Below are positions 15,489-25,400 of a stretch of 36,113 bases of DNA, piece after piece. Within the stretch, counting starts at the first letter, position 1. Every line of letters starts with the position of its first letter. The notes beneath the pieces are model-generated. The model was not told the origin of the DNA and made no database searches. It was given only the letters and a program-made list of their open reading frames with translations. The position numbers and the translations under genes are program-made. The stretch comes from Oscillospiraceae bacterium (GTDB lineage Bacteria; Bacillota_A; Clostridia; Oscillospirales; CAG-272): the NCBI GenBank assembly GCA_015063335.1, contig SVUH01000016.1, forward strand, positions 1 to 36,113, written 5' to 3'.

Positions 15489-15508
15489 AGGCGGTGTGCT
15501 CACCGCCT
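15489..15508 (+). other. GC-rich hairpin after the zinc-ribbon gene
   Basis: AGGCGGTG and CACCGCCT form a perfect 8-base-pair stem with a TGCT loop, with no T-run after it. It lies 20 bases upstream of a true terminator stem and may protect the mRNA 3' end. Confidence 0.6.
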
Positions 15509-15528
15509 GCCCTGTAAATGATATAAAG

Positions 15529-15570
15529 AGATCGCAGGCATGTGGACGGCTTGCGATCTTTTTGTTTTTT
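15529..15570 (+). terminator. Terminator after the zinc-ribbon gene
   Basis: AGATCGCA (15529-15536) pairs with TGCGATCT (15552-15559), followed by TTTTTGTTTTTT. It separates this unit from the EF-G-like gene, which has its own promoter. Confidence 0.8.
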
Positions 15571-15647
15571 GTCGTAATATGTGCAAAATAGACAAAAAAA
15601 CAAAAATGATTTCTACACCTGCCATTGAAAAAATACAAGAAAAGCAC

Positions 15648-15676
15648 TTGAAAAAAATCCCAAAATACTGTATAAT
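15648..15676 (+). promoter_or_regulatory. Sigma-A promoter of the EF-G-like gene
   Basis: TTGAAA (15648-15653), a 17-base spacer and TATAAT (15671-15676). The start would be near 15683, giving a leader of about 70 bases. Confidence 0.75.
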
Positions 15677-15720
15677 CATAGTGGTATCCCTTTTTTGATA
15701 CTCGTAAATATAATTTTTTA

Positions 15721-15736
15721 TTCCGCAAGAGCGGAA
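15721..15736 (+). other. Hairpin directly before the ribosome binding site of the EF-G-like gene
   Basis: TTCCGC and GCGGAA form a 6-base-pair stem with an AAGA loop, ending where the AAAAGGAGG site begins (15736-15744). It could present or mask the site, or protect the 5' end. Confidence 0.55.
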
Positions 15737-15751
15737 AAGGAGGAAAAGCCA

Positions 15752-17812
15752 ATGGCAGCAGTAGAAACCAAAAAAATCAGAAATATCGCGTTGCTCGGAC
15801 ACGGGGGAAGCGGAAAGACTTCTCTTGCCGAGGCAATGATATATATAACGGGAGCATCTGACCGACTCGGAAAGATAAGCGACGGTAATACCGTATCTGA
15901 CTACGATTCCGAAGAGATCAAGCGTGGATTTTCTCTTTCGGCGTCTCTCATGAATATAACGTGGAAGGATTGTAAGATCAATCTTATCGATACCCCCGGT
16001 TACCTTGACTTTGTGGGCGAGGTATCTCAGGCGCTTCGCGTTGCAGACAGTGCAATAATTCTCGTTGACGGTAAGGCGGGAATAGAGATCGGTACGGAGC
16101 TTGCTTGGGATTATGCAAATACCGCAGGACTTCCCAGAGCTTTCTTTATAAATAAGTTTGACGATAACGATGCGCGCTTTGCCCGCGTGCTTGACGATCT
16201 CCATATGACCTTTGGAAAGCACATCTGTCCTCTTACCATTCCTATGGTTAAGGACGGCGTTGTTAAGGGCTGTATCGACCTTATAGACGAAACTGCACAC
16301 GTATTCGATGACAACGGTCGCCATAGCGTTGAAATAATCCCCGAGGAATCCAAGGAAGCGGTTGCAAAGTACCGCGATATGCTCATGGAAGCAGTTGCAA
16401 GCTCTGACGAGGAGCTTATGATGAAGTATTTCGAGGGTGAAGAGATAACCCACATGGAAGCTATCAACGCAGTTCACGAGGGTATAATTCACGGTGAAAT
16501 AGTTCCTGTATTCTGTGGCGCTGCAACCAAGCTTTGGGGTGTTTGGACGATGCTTGATAAGATCAACGAGTCCTTCCCGCGTCATACCGCAAAGAAGAGC
16601 GAGAAGCTCTTCGACGGCTCCGAGCTTGAGATAGTTCCCGAGGGCGAGCCTGCAATTTTCGTATTCAAGACTGTTGCTGACCCGTTCGTAGGAAAGATGT
16701 CCTATTTTAAGGTAATGAACGGTAACGTTAAGCGCGACCTCGTTATGAAGAATAATACTACGGGTAACAACGAAAAGCTTGCTCATATCTACGTAATGAA
16801 CGGCAAGAAGCAGACCGAGGTAGACGAGCTTGCATGCGGTGACATCGGAATGGTAGCAAAGCTTTCGGGTACAAATACCAACGATACCTTGACTTGGAAT
16901 AAGGAGATCAAGTATTCTCCCATTACATATCCCACCTCTTACTATACGAAGGCTATGATCCCCGTATCCGCAAAGGACGAGGGCAAGATCTCGCAGAGTA
17001 TCGTAAAGATGATAGAGGAGGATCTGACCATCAAGTACGAGAACAATGCCGAAACCAAGCAGATGCTCGTATCGGGACTTGGTGAGATGCACCTCGCAGT
17101 GCTTTGCGCAAAGCTTAAGAACAGATTTGGTGTAAGCGTTGATTTCAGCGATCCCAAAATCGCTTATCGCGAGAAGATAACCAAGAGAGTTGACGTTGAA
17201 GGAAAGCACAAGAAGCAGAACGGAGGCTCCGGTCAGTACGGTCACGTTAAGATCCGCTTTGCTCCCTCAGAGGAGGACGGCTTGACGTTTACGGTATCCG
17301 TTGTCGGCGGAACCGTACCTAAGAACTTCTATCCCGCAGTTGAAAAGGGACTTCTCGATTCCATGACCAAGGGAGTCGCAGGCTTCCCGCTCGTAGGACT
17401 TGCAGCTGACCTTTACGATGGCTCTTACCACGACGTAGACTCGGATGAGATTTCCTTTAAGACTGCCGCAAATATTGCGTACAAGAAGTGCCTTGAGCAG
17501 GCTGCTCCCGTGCTTCTTGAGCCGGTAGGTGACTTGGATATAACCGTACCCGATTCTATCGTGGGTGACGTTATGGGAGATCTCAACAAACGCCGCGGCG
17601 CAGTAATGGGAATGGATCCCGCTGAAAACAAGAAGGGATATACGGTAGTTCACGCTATCGCTCCTAAGTCCGAGCTTGTTGACTATCCTATCGCGCTTCG
17701 CGCTATGACGCAGGGCAGAGGAAGCTTTGAGTATGCGGTAAACGGCTACGATACAGTTCCTAACAATATCGCGTCCAAGATAGTTGAGAATTATAAGAAT
17801 TCAAATTCTTAA
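15752..17812 (+). CDS. Elongation factor G-like translational GTPase
   Basis: A 686-residue five-domain EF-G family protein. The P-loop is GHGGSGKTSL (residues 16-25) rather than the AHIDAGKTT of main EF-G. The G3 motif is DTPGY (80-84), with Tyr where main EF-G has the catalytic His, and G4 is NKFD (134-137) instead of NKMD. Domain IV is visible as QNGGSGQYGHVKIRF and domain V near DLNKRRGAVMGMD. These differences place it in the EF-G-2-like group that is often a second copy, with weak or specialised GTP hydrolysis. The cell probably has a main fusA elsewhere, which cannot be verified here. The ATG at 15752 follows AAAAGGAGG. It is a single-gene unit between terminators. Confidence 0.9.
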   Translation: MAAVETKKIRNIALLGHGGSGKTSLAEAMIYITGASDRLGKISDGNTVSDYDSEEIKRGFSLSASLMNITWKDCKINLIDTPGYLDFVGEVSQALRVADSAIILVDGKAGIEIGTELAWDYANTAGLPRAFFINKFDDNDARFARVLDDLHMTFGKHICPLTIPMVKDGVVKGCIDLIDETAHVFDDNGRHSVEIIPEESKEAVAKYRDMLMEAVASSDEELMMKYFEGEEITHMEAINAVHEGIIHGEIVPVFCGAATKLWGVWTMLDKINESFPRHTAKKSEKLFDGSELEIVPEGEPAIFVFKTVADPFVGKMSYFKVMNGNVKRDLVMKNNTTGNNEKLAHIYVMNGKKQTEVDELACGDIGMVAKLSGTNTNDTLTWNKEIKYSPITYPTSYYTKAMIPVSAKDEGKISQSIVKMIEEDLTIKYENNAETKQMLVSGLGEMHLAVLCAKLKNRFGVSVDFSDPKIAYREKITKRVDVEGKHKKQNGGSGQYGHVKIRFAPSEEDGLTFTVSVVGGTVPKNFYPAVEKGLLDSMTKGVAGFPLVGLAADLYDGSYHDVDSDEISFKTAANIAYKKCLEQAAPVLLEPVGDLDITVPDSIVGDVMGDLNKRRGAVMGMDPAENKKGYTVVHAIAPKSELVDYPIALRAMTQGRGSFEYAVNGYDTVPNNIASKIVENYKNSNS

Positions 17813-17823
17813 TATAAAATAAT

Positions 17824-17868
17824 AAACGACAAAACCGCTTTGCCATTGGCAAAGCGGTTTTGTCGTTT
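17824..17868. terminator. Long bidirectional terminator
   Basis: A nearly perfect inverted repeat of about 21 base pairs: AAACGACAAAACCGCTTTGC on one arm and its complement on the other, meeting at ATT. It separates the convergent EF-G-like and DUF11 genes; the stem bases TTTTGTCGTTT provide the T-rich tail on either strand. Confidence 0.88.
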
Positions 17869-17870
17869 GG

Positions 17871-18734
17871 TTAGATAGTGCCTGTTATAACGTATTCTAC
17901 AAGTCCGGGTATTACCGTAACTTCACCTGTTTCGGGGTTGCGCACGAAGGTTGCCGCGGGAACCGTATCACCCTCTGTTGCCGCAACGGGAACTGTAAGC
18001 GTGCCATTCACATAAGTGTAGTCATCTGCACCGAGCAGAACACCGTTTCTCGAAACGGAAATGTTAGTAGGCGCGGGATTAAATGTATCGGTAAGAACTA
18101 CGTCCTCAGCATCAATATTGCCGTAATTGTAGATCTTTACAGTGTAGGTGATCGTATCGCCGCATACTACGGGATTGGGACACATGGATTTAATTACCTC
18201 AATGTCAGCCGCCGAACTTACAGTGACGGTAGCGCTTGCTTCGCCGTCAGCGCAATCGGAATTGCTTTGCAGAGTGGCAGTGTTCGTTATCGTAGAGGCT
18301 TGAACAAGGGGAGCATACGAATTTGGAATAGCGTTGTAGATAATGTTTGCCGTATCTCCGGGCGCTAATGAAGGGAATGAAAACACGACGGCACTCTGAG
18401 AGGTAGCGTCAGTCGTCAGCAATGCGGTGGAGTCCTGACCGTTAATCAAAAGCAGCGCGGGCGCGAGGAATGTAAGGGGAGTGAGCTCCGTCGCTCCCTC
18501 TGTGAATGTTCCGAGATTATCCGTTACAGTAAGATCCGTAACTGTCGCCGTAGAGTTGTTTGTTACGGAAAGAACGTAGGTGATGGGAGATCCCGAGGAA
18601 TAAGTCGTACCGAGTGTTGCCTTTGAAAAGCCGAGAGAAGAATCCAGTTCAATTTCAGCAAGATTAGAGTTTTTTGTTGCCGCAACGCCGCCCGACGTGT
18701 AGCTGACCGTTGCGAAATTTTCTATTGTAGGCAT
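17871..18734 (-). CDS. DUF11-repeat protein without a signal peptide
   Basis: A 287-residue beta-rich protein with two DUF11-like modules. The first has YVLSVTNNSTATVTDLTVTD (about residues 53-72) and the second has DTITYTVKIYNYGNIDAEDV (about 193-212) leading to VLTDTFNP. It starts directly with MPTIENFATVSYTSGGVAAT, with no signal peptide, transmembrane helix or LPXTG anchor. From memory this matches a family common in Clostridia, of about 280-300 residues, with the same start and two-module layout; its role is unknown and a surface or spore-coat job is only a guess. The ATG follows AAAGGAG. It has its own promoter, whose -35 box overlaps the stop codon of addA upstream. Confidence 0.8.
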   Translation of the reverse strand: MPTIENFATVSYTSGGVAATKNSNLAEIELDSSLGFSKATLGTTYSSGSPITYVLSVTNNSTATVTDLTVTDNLGTFTEGATELTPLTFLAPALLLINGQDSTALLTTDATSQSAVVFSFPSLAPGDTANIIYNAIPNSYAPLVQASTITNTATLQSNSDCADGEASATVTVSSAADIEVIKSMCPNPVVCGDTITYTVKIYNYGNIDAEDVVLTDTFNPAPTNISVSRNGVLLGADDYTYVNGTLTVPVAATEGDTVPAATFVRNPETGEVTVIPGLVEYVITGTI

Positions 18735-18746
18735 ATGGATGCTCCT

Positions 18747-18780
18747 TTACAGTTTTTTGAGGAAATATCCTCTCTGTAAA
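18747..18780 (-). other. Leader hairpin of the DUF11 gene
   Basis: On the minus strand TTTACAG (18774-18780) pairs with CTGTAAA (18747-18753), enclosing an inner GAGG/CCTC stem. The 3' arm overlaps the first bases of the AAAGGAG ribosome site, so folding could limit translation. Confidence 0.5.
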
Positions 18781-18810
18781 AGTATATTCAATATATACCG
18801 TTGATGTCAA
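18781..18810 (-). promoter_or_regulatory. Sigma-A promoter of the DUF11 gene
   Basis: On the minus strand TTGACA (18805-18810), an 18-base spacer and TATACT (18781-18786). The -35 box overlaps the end of addA. Confidence 0.7.
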
Positions 18811-21800
18811 AGAATGTCGGGCGGAATTATAAGTGAGCAAGGCTCAACGTCAAATAGCTTTGCCGCGTGTGTTGAGTAAATAGCAACTCGCTTAGGTGGC
18901 TTGCCGAACATATTTTCAACTGCTTTTGCATAGTAGGACAGTTGCATGGCATGTCGCTCGCAAAGCTTCTTTGCGGCAAGCATTTCGTCGGAAAGCTCTT
19001 CCTTTGAAAGACGGTCGGTTTTGTAGTCGTAAAGAGATACGTCGCCGTTCTCGTCGATAACTATTATATCGATAACACCTTGCACGGCTATTGTTTCATT
19101 CTTTACGTTTTCTCTGAAATCCGGCTCGCGTGTAAACGCGGCGGTAGGCAAAAGCGCACTGAAGCGTTGCTCACGAATTATGCGCTTGGCATTGAGCAGT
19201 TCCTTTAAAAAGTCACTCTGCCTAAGTGCCTCAATGTCCTCTAAAAAGACGGAGTCTGCAACATTCTTTGGAATAAAGCGCTTTTCTGTTAGCATCGCGA
19301 TGCTCTCTGGGACTCCCTTGCTATAGAGAAGGTCAAAGTCGCAGAACTGCAAAAACAGGTGAGTTGCCGTTCCTCGCTCGGCAGCGCTTGCCTTTCTTTT
19401 GGTTGATAGGAAGAAGTCGGGAACCGTTGGCTCTACGGCTCTATCAAAAAGTGAGAGAGAAGTGTCACTCAAATCGAGCACGTCGGGAGAAAGCCTTGAT
19501 ACAGAAAGCTTTGCAGGAATTTTTTGCAGATCGCCGTAGGGATATTCAAACGCAAATTGCTTTTGTAATTTTTGATAAAGCTCAATGTTGATAGCATCTT
19601 CTTTATTGACGTCGAGAACATTAATATCCGAGGATACTTCAAATGACGGAAGACTGTCGGTAGTATATCTTCCGAACTCGGCAAAGGAGTCGCATGCCGA
19701 AAGTCTTGGAAGAATCCAATCCATATACGACTGTGCGGAAAGAATGCTGTGCGGGCAGTTGAAGATTTCAAGGAATTTCTTACGTTCAATTATTCCGGTC
19801 ATCACCGATCTTGAATAGCTTCCCGTGATATAAAGACGTTCCTTAGCGCGCGTCAGCGCAACGTAAAGAACTCGCATTTCTTCCTCAATACCCCTGATTT
19901 TTGCGTTCAGATCAAGAGCCTTTTTGAGCGGAGAGGAGTAGTACGCAAATCCTGTATTATCGGAAAGAGTCATGGCAACGCCTATACCGTATTCAAACGT
20001 AAGATGAGGATTGCTGCTACCCGTATTAAATGCCGAGGCACAGTTGCAAACGAAGCAAACAGGGAATTCAAGACCTTTTGATTTATGTATCGTGGTTAGG
20101 GTTACGGAGTCCTCGTCACCGCCCTCGTCCGATACGTTCATCATTTCTCCGTTTTCGATAATCGAGTTTATAAACTCGATAAAGTTGTAAAGTCCCTTGA
20201 ATGAGCCTGCCTCAAACGTGCGTGCGTAGTCGTAAAGTCTTTGCAGATTTCCGCCCTCTCTGGACGCACCCTTTTCACACATAAGGCCCGATGCGACAAA
20301 TCGCTCGGAGGCAAAAATGTGAGTCAGGAATCTGTCTATGGGCATTGAAACAGAGATGGTTCTCCATTTTTCGAGAGTAGAATTAAAGTCTTTGCATTTT
20401 TGACCGAGAGGAGAATCCTCGGTGCAGTAAAGACACAGCTTGTCGTAAAGCGAGTCTGTTGCTTGTCCCGCTTTGCTTATAAGCAAAAGGTCTTCCATTG
20501 AGAAATTGAATATCGGAGACTTTAACGCGCCCGCAAGCTGTATATCTCGTTGCGGATTGTCAACCGCATTCAGTATGCACAGCATCATTACCACGTCGGG
20601 GTTTTGAAAATACTTTGATGCGTCGGTGTTGTTGGATTTTATGCCAAGCTCTGTTAAAGCATCGGCGATTCGGCTTGCCGTGCTTTTGTTTCTGAAAAGC
20701 ACCGCAATGTCACACGGGCGAATCCGCTCGCCATTTTCCTTTTTGCCGTCGCGTAAAAGGTCGTAGATGCTCTTGGCAACAAATCTTGCTTCTGCCTCCG
20801 CAGGGGAGAGAAGCGCGCTTACGTCAACGTCGTCCGAAATAAGCTTTTTTGAGTTCTTCGCAAAAATTGACACACTTATAGGCAGACTCTTTTCGGCATC
20901 CTCCGCTGTGCCCTTGGAATATACGAGGTCGTCGTCCGCGGTGTAGCCAATACTGTCCTTGCAGGCGGTGAATATCGGAGCGCAAACGGCATTCGTAAAG
21001 TCGATGACGGGCTTTGAACAGCGGAAATTTTCTGACATAAATATGCTTTCGTATGTTGTGTCGTTAGCCTCATTCGAGCCGTGTATCGGGAAAAGGGCGC
21101 GGTAATCCGCAAAAAGCTGGGGCTTCGCACCGCGGAAGCTATAAATACTCTGCTTTATATCGCCGACCATAAAACGGTTGTCAGGCTTTGAAATACAGCG
21201 GAATATAAGGTCCTGTACGGGATCAACGTCCTGATACTCGTCGATATATATGTCCGTGAACTGCTCTGCCGTTTTACGCGCAAGCTCGGTCGGAGTGCCG
21301 TCTGCGTTTACGAAAAGCTTGAATGCCAAGCGCTTAACGTCGGTAAGCTCAAGTATGTTACGGCGAGCCTTTTCCTCATTGTAGCGGATTTCAAAATTCG
21401 AGAGCACATGCCAAAGCAAATCAAGTTTTTCCGAGGTTAGAGCGAAAAATCGAGATAAGTCGTTCTTTGAATAACTGTAATATTCCTCTTTCAAGGTGTT
21501 GATATCGGCTTTCAAGGAGTCACGCAATGCCTTTGCAAAGACACTAAGGGGAGATACAAATTTTGAGGGAAGCGGCTTCATTGAGGGAAACTCATAGTAA
21601 GTTATTTCTTCTGCCACCGCCGTATAGTCATGAGCCTTCTTTTTCTCGTTGAGAAGATCAAGAAGCTCGATCAAGAGGACTCTGTCGCTGTTCATGGCGT
21701 CGTAGTACGAGGCAAAAAGTTTTTCATCGAGCGACATTTTCTCCAGAACATAGTCGTAGCTCTCGAGATATCCCTCTACGACCGAGACAGTATGATCGCG

Positions 21801-22448
21801 AATGATCGTTCCGTAAGAGGAATCAAGAAAGTCCGTGATTATGCCGGCAAACGCCTCGTCGGACACCCGCATTAGGTAATCAACGCCCTCGGGTGTTCTC
21901 ATACAGGAAAGGTAAAGATCTAAAAGCACGTCCTCCATAACGCCCTCGGTGTCGCGCACAGTTTCAAAGCATTCGCACAGCGAAGAAAAATCTAAGTTTG
22001 CGTTGTGGAAGTCTTCGATAACATCCTTGATTATGGATCTTGCAAGAAGATTGGTTTCCGAGCTGTCCGCTATGCGAAAAGACGATGAAATATCAAGCAC
22101 GGAAAAGTTTTGTCTTACCGCATTAAGATAAAAGGAGTCGATAGTCGATATTTGCGCGCTGACAAGCTTTATAAGCTGCTTTGAAAGATGCTTGTTTTTG
22201 GGATCTTTCGCAAGCTCCTTGGATACCGCGTTGAATATCTTTGCTTTAAGATCGGCGGCAGATGCGCGCGTAAAGGTTACGATAAGCATTTTTGAAATGT
22301 CAGCGGGCGAGTCGGGGTCTGTTATTGCGCTGATAATTCGTTGGGTAAGCGTAGTGGTTTTTCCCGAGCCTGCCGCCGCACTCAAAAGGAGGGTTTTATT
22401 TTTCGTATTTATAGCCGCGCTTTGCGCCGCTGTCCATGTCGTAGCCAT
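18807..22448 (-). CDS. addA: ATP-dependent helicase/nuclease subunit A (AddA)
   Basis: The helicase-nuclease subunit of AddAB, the Gram-positive counterpart of RecBCD, which resects double-strand breaks to Chi and loads RecA. The 1213-residue length is normal. Walker A AAAGSGKTT (residues 24-32), the Walker B box DEYQDVDP (about 401), GDIKQSIYSFRGAKP, the helicase motif VTLTTIHKSKGLEFPVCFV and VALTRAKERLYI are all present. The C-terminal nuclease domain has IDIIVIDENGDVSLYDYKTD (about 1120-1140) with the metal-binding Asp and Lys. The start overlaps the addB stop by one base (TAATG), with AGGAGG just before, so the pair is translationally coupled. Confidence 0.96.
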   Translation of the reverse strand: MATTWTAAQSAAINTKNKTLLLSAAAGSGKTTTLTQRIISAITDPDSPADISKMLIVTFTRASAADLKAKIFNAVSKELAKDPKNKHLSKQLIKLVSAQISTIDSFYLNAVRQNFSVLDISSSFRIADSSETNLLARSIIKDVIEDFHNANLDFSSLCECFETVRDTEGVMEDVLLDLYLSCMRTPEGVDYLMRVSDEAFAGIITDFLDSSYGTIIRDHTVSVVEGYLESYDYVLEKMSLDEKLFASYYDAMNSDRVLLIELLDLLNEKKKAHDYTAVAEEITYYEFPSMKPLPSKFVSPLSVFAKALRDSLKADINTLKEEYYSYSKNDLSRFFALTSEKLDLLWHVLSNFEIRYNEEKARRNILELTDVKRLAFKLFVNADGTPTELARKTAEQFTDIYIDEYQDVDPVQDLIFRCISKPDNRFMVGDIKQSIYSFRGAKPQLFADYRALFPIHGSNEANDTTYESIFMSENFRCSKPVIDFTNAVCAPIFTACKDSIGYTADDDLVYSKGTAEDAEKSLPISVSIFAKNSKKLISDDVDVSALLSPAEAEARFVAKSIYDLLRDGKKENGERIRPCDIAVLFRNKSTASRIADALTELGIKSNNTDASKYFQNPDVVMMLCILNAVDNPQRDIQLAGALKSPIFNFSMEDLLLISKAGQATDSLYDKLCLYCTEDSPLGQKCKDFNSTLEKWRTISVSMPIDRFLTHIFASERFVASGLMCEKGASREGGNLQRLYDYARTFEAGSFKGLYNFIEFINSIIENGEMMNVSDEGGDEDSVTLTTIHKSKGLEFPVCFVCNCASAFNTGSSNPHLTFEYGIGVAMTLSDNTGFAYYSSPLKKALDLNAKIRGIEEEMRVLYVALTRAKERLYITGSYSRSVMTGIIERKKFLEIFNCPHSILSAQSYMDWILPRLSACDSFAEFGRYTTDSLPSFEVSSDINVLDVNKEDAINIELYQKLQKQFAFEYPYGDLQKIPAKLSVSRLSPDVLDLSDTSLSLFDRAVEPTVPDFFLSTKRKASAAERGTATHLFLQFCDFDLLYSKGVPESIAMLTEKRFIPKNVADSVFLEDIEALRQSDFLKELLNAKRIIREQRFSALLPTAAFTREPDFRENVKNETIAVQGVIDIIVIDENGDVSLYDYKTDRLSKEELSDEMLAAKKLCERHAMQLSYYAKAVENMFGKPPKRVAIYSTHAAKLFDVEPCSLIIPPDIL

Positions 22449-25400
22449 TAAAACCTCCTTGTTTCAAAAATATTTTTTCTGCAAATTTGCTTTGCAGTGC
22501 AGTAGTGGCAGGGGTCTTGTCCGAGCTCGTTCATAGGTGAGCAGTCCGCAATACCCGAATATATGTTGTTTCCTATGTTGACAAGCGTTTGCTTAAGGTC
22601 GTCGAAAATACCGCCAAGCTGGCCTATATCGACGAGAGCCTTGCCTGAAAATACTCCGTTCTTTTCGGTAACGCCCAAAAGAATATCTTTGGAGTGGGAA
22701 TGGCTTATAGCGTGTATCAGTCTTTCGTCATTAAGAATAAGTCCGCTTCGGTTGATCTTGCTCTCTGCAACCTCAAGTATTTCTTCGTCCGATACGTCAA
22801 AGCCCGAAAGCTGAGATTTAGACATAGCCGAGGATAAATATACTATTCCCGCAGGAATCGGATGGCTGTCGCTGTCAAGCCCTGAGACCTCACGGAAATG
22901 AGCACCTGGATTTGCGCAAATACTCATTAAATAAAGAAGCATCTGTATGTTTATTCCATAACTCAGCTCAGAAAGATTAAACTGCTTGCTACCCGTTTTG
23001 TAGTCAAGGATACGTACGAATACGTCCTCGCCGTCTCTCCAGATATCCACGCGGTCGATATAACCGCGAAGAACGAGGCGAGCGTTGTTTTCGAGCGTAA
23101 GCTGTAAGGGCTCAGGACGACCGTCCTTGCCGTCTATCTTAAGCTCAAAGAACGCAGGGCGGAAATCGGAGTCTGAAAACTCCTTTGCGATAGTTTCTAT
23201 TATGAGCAGCGAAAGCCTGTAAAGCTTTTTGTAGAGATGCTCCATACGCTTGCTTTTGAGTACGCCGTCGGGATCGAGGATACGCATGTACTCGTCCACG
23301 GTCTCTTGCATTTTTTGCAGTATCTCATCGTGCGTCGGCAGTGGTGCACTTACGTCCGTAGGAAGCATAAACTTGACGAGATGCTCCATAACGAAGTGAA
23401 CGAAATCCCCAACGTGATTTGCGGCAAAGCGACCGAGCTTCGGCTCGCGAAGCGCGAGCACGTAGCTTGCGTAGTAGCTGAACGGACAGCTTACGTACCT
23501 CTCAAGGCTTGACGGCGAAACGTATATTTTATCGCCAATAAGCTCTTTAACGGTGTCTTTGTCTATTCTGCACTCGTCTGTGCTTACAGATGAGCACGAA
23601 AGAGCCGCGACAAGAGGCAAATGCTCGGAAACAGCCAAGGTGGCAGCGCCTCTGTCCGCCTCGTTAATTATATTTCGAAGATGCGCTGCCGCGCTTGTGG
23701 GAGTTCCGGCAAGATAAGAAAGATCGCTTCCGTCGAACTTGTGCTTAGGTACGTCGGAAAACATTGCAAAAATTCGGTTGAAGGGGAGCGACGGTGTTTT
23801 CTTGCTTCCTTGAAGATCTGATGTGTGATAAAGAACGTAAAGTCGCTCCGAGGGAGCGGCAAAGGCATTCTTTACAAACAAAAGCTCGTTTGACGAACGA
23901 ATGTCCGCGCTGTCTCCAAGCTCGATACCAAGCTCCTCAAGCGTTGTTAAGTCGGATGCGCCAAAAAGTCCCCTTGTGTCAACGACTTTTGGAAATTCGC
24001 CCTCGCAAAGCCCAATTACGAAAACGTACTTGGGATAGGACGAGCGAAGCATTGAGGCAGAGCCTACTGTAACCTCGTCGATCGACGTGGGAATAGTTCC
24101 GATCTCCGTCTGTTCAAAGGCAATTTTAAGTATTGAATAAAAGTCGTCTACCGACGCTGCAACGTCGGAGAGCGCCTCTCCGATGTCGGCAAGAGTTTTG
24201 AGAATTACGTCATATACACCGAGCAGCTCCGATGCCGCCTTTTTGTTTCCAAAGGAAAGCTCGCGCTCTGCTAACGCGTTGCACTTTTCACGCAATGAGG
24301 CTTTTTCTGTGTATCTGTATATAGCTCGGCAAATATCCGCCATGCTCTTTGCCATATCAAGCTCGGAAAAAAAGTTTTGTAAAGGCTCGCAAAGACGCTC
24401 CCTTACATCATTTGCCGTCGTAAGTATTGCCTTGCCTCGCTCTGAGATTCGCGCGGAAAAACCATCGGGATTCATCGTCCACTCGCCCTGCGTGTAGCGT
24501 GATCCTGAGATATTCCAAGTGTTTACATATTCCTCGAAAATGTCCGATTCGCGTAGCGTAAAGCCACACATTCCCGTTTTTATGTGTGAAATAACGTCGT
24601 TCTTTCTAAAGCCGTACTGCTTTATCCTGATCGCGGTCATAATAAATTTTACGGGTGCGAGAGCGCACAGATCGGTCTTTTGAGAAAAGAAGAAATTAAT
24701 ACCTGCATTCATGAGCGCAGGCTCAAGTATACCTCGGTATTTTTCGGCATCGCGTGCAATAATAACGATGTCGCGGTAACGTGCGCCGCTTTGTGTAAGC
24801 TCTAAAATATGCGATGCGACCGCCTCGGCCTCGGCATAGGGCGAGTCACAGATCTCCGCTACGATATGACCGTCAGCCGCGGGGGCTGAGGAATTCTCGC
24901 TTGCGGTGTCGATCCTCCAAAGATTGTTTGAAAGATAAAACAATGCCTCGTGAGTGCTTCTCGTATTGCACGAAAGAATCACGTCTGAGTGACCGCCCCA
25001 TTTGTTTGCGTTCTTTTTGAGGACTTTCAGGGATTTTTCAATGCTTTCGGTGCTTATATCACTATACTGCGGGGAGGGCAGACATATAGTTACGGTAGTG
25101 TTTTTTGCACTCGCGAAGATCTTTTCTATCACGCGGTGCTCGATTGCGGTAAACGAAGAAAAAGAATCTATGTATACGTTTTTGTCCTTGAAGAAATCAT
25201 GCTCGTCAAGTATTTCGCAAAGTCTTGAAAGGTCGTCTGCTGAGTCGCTGTATACCTCGTTGACAAAAAGATCGTACGTACCCCATATTCGCGAAATATC
25301 CATAAGTCTTGCCGAAAGCTCGGAGTCCGATCCCGAGCACTCGTTTGCTGCATTTTCAAGCTCCTCTACCGAAATACCGCTTGATTTGAGCTGCAATACC

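Noticed and set aside
15500..17245. A 581-codon open frame on the minus strand opposite the EF-G-like gene
   Set aside because: The protein is low-complexity in character, matches no domain, has no ribosome site and is antisense to an unmistakable EF-G gene. It arises from the codon use of the plus strand.
18735..18806. A terminator for addBA in the gap before the DUF11 gene
   Set aside because: The hairpin there is followed by the GGAGC ribosome-site sequence and not by a T-run, so it looks like a leader structure; some read-through from addA is possible.
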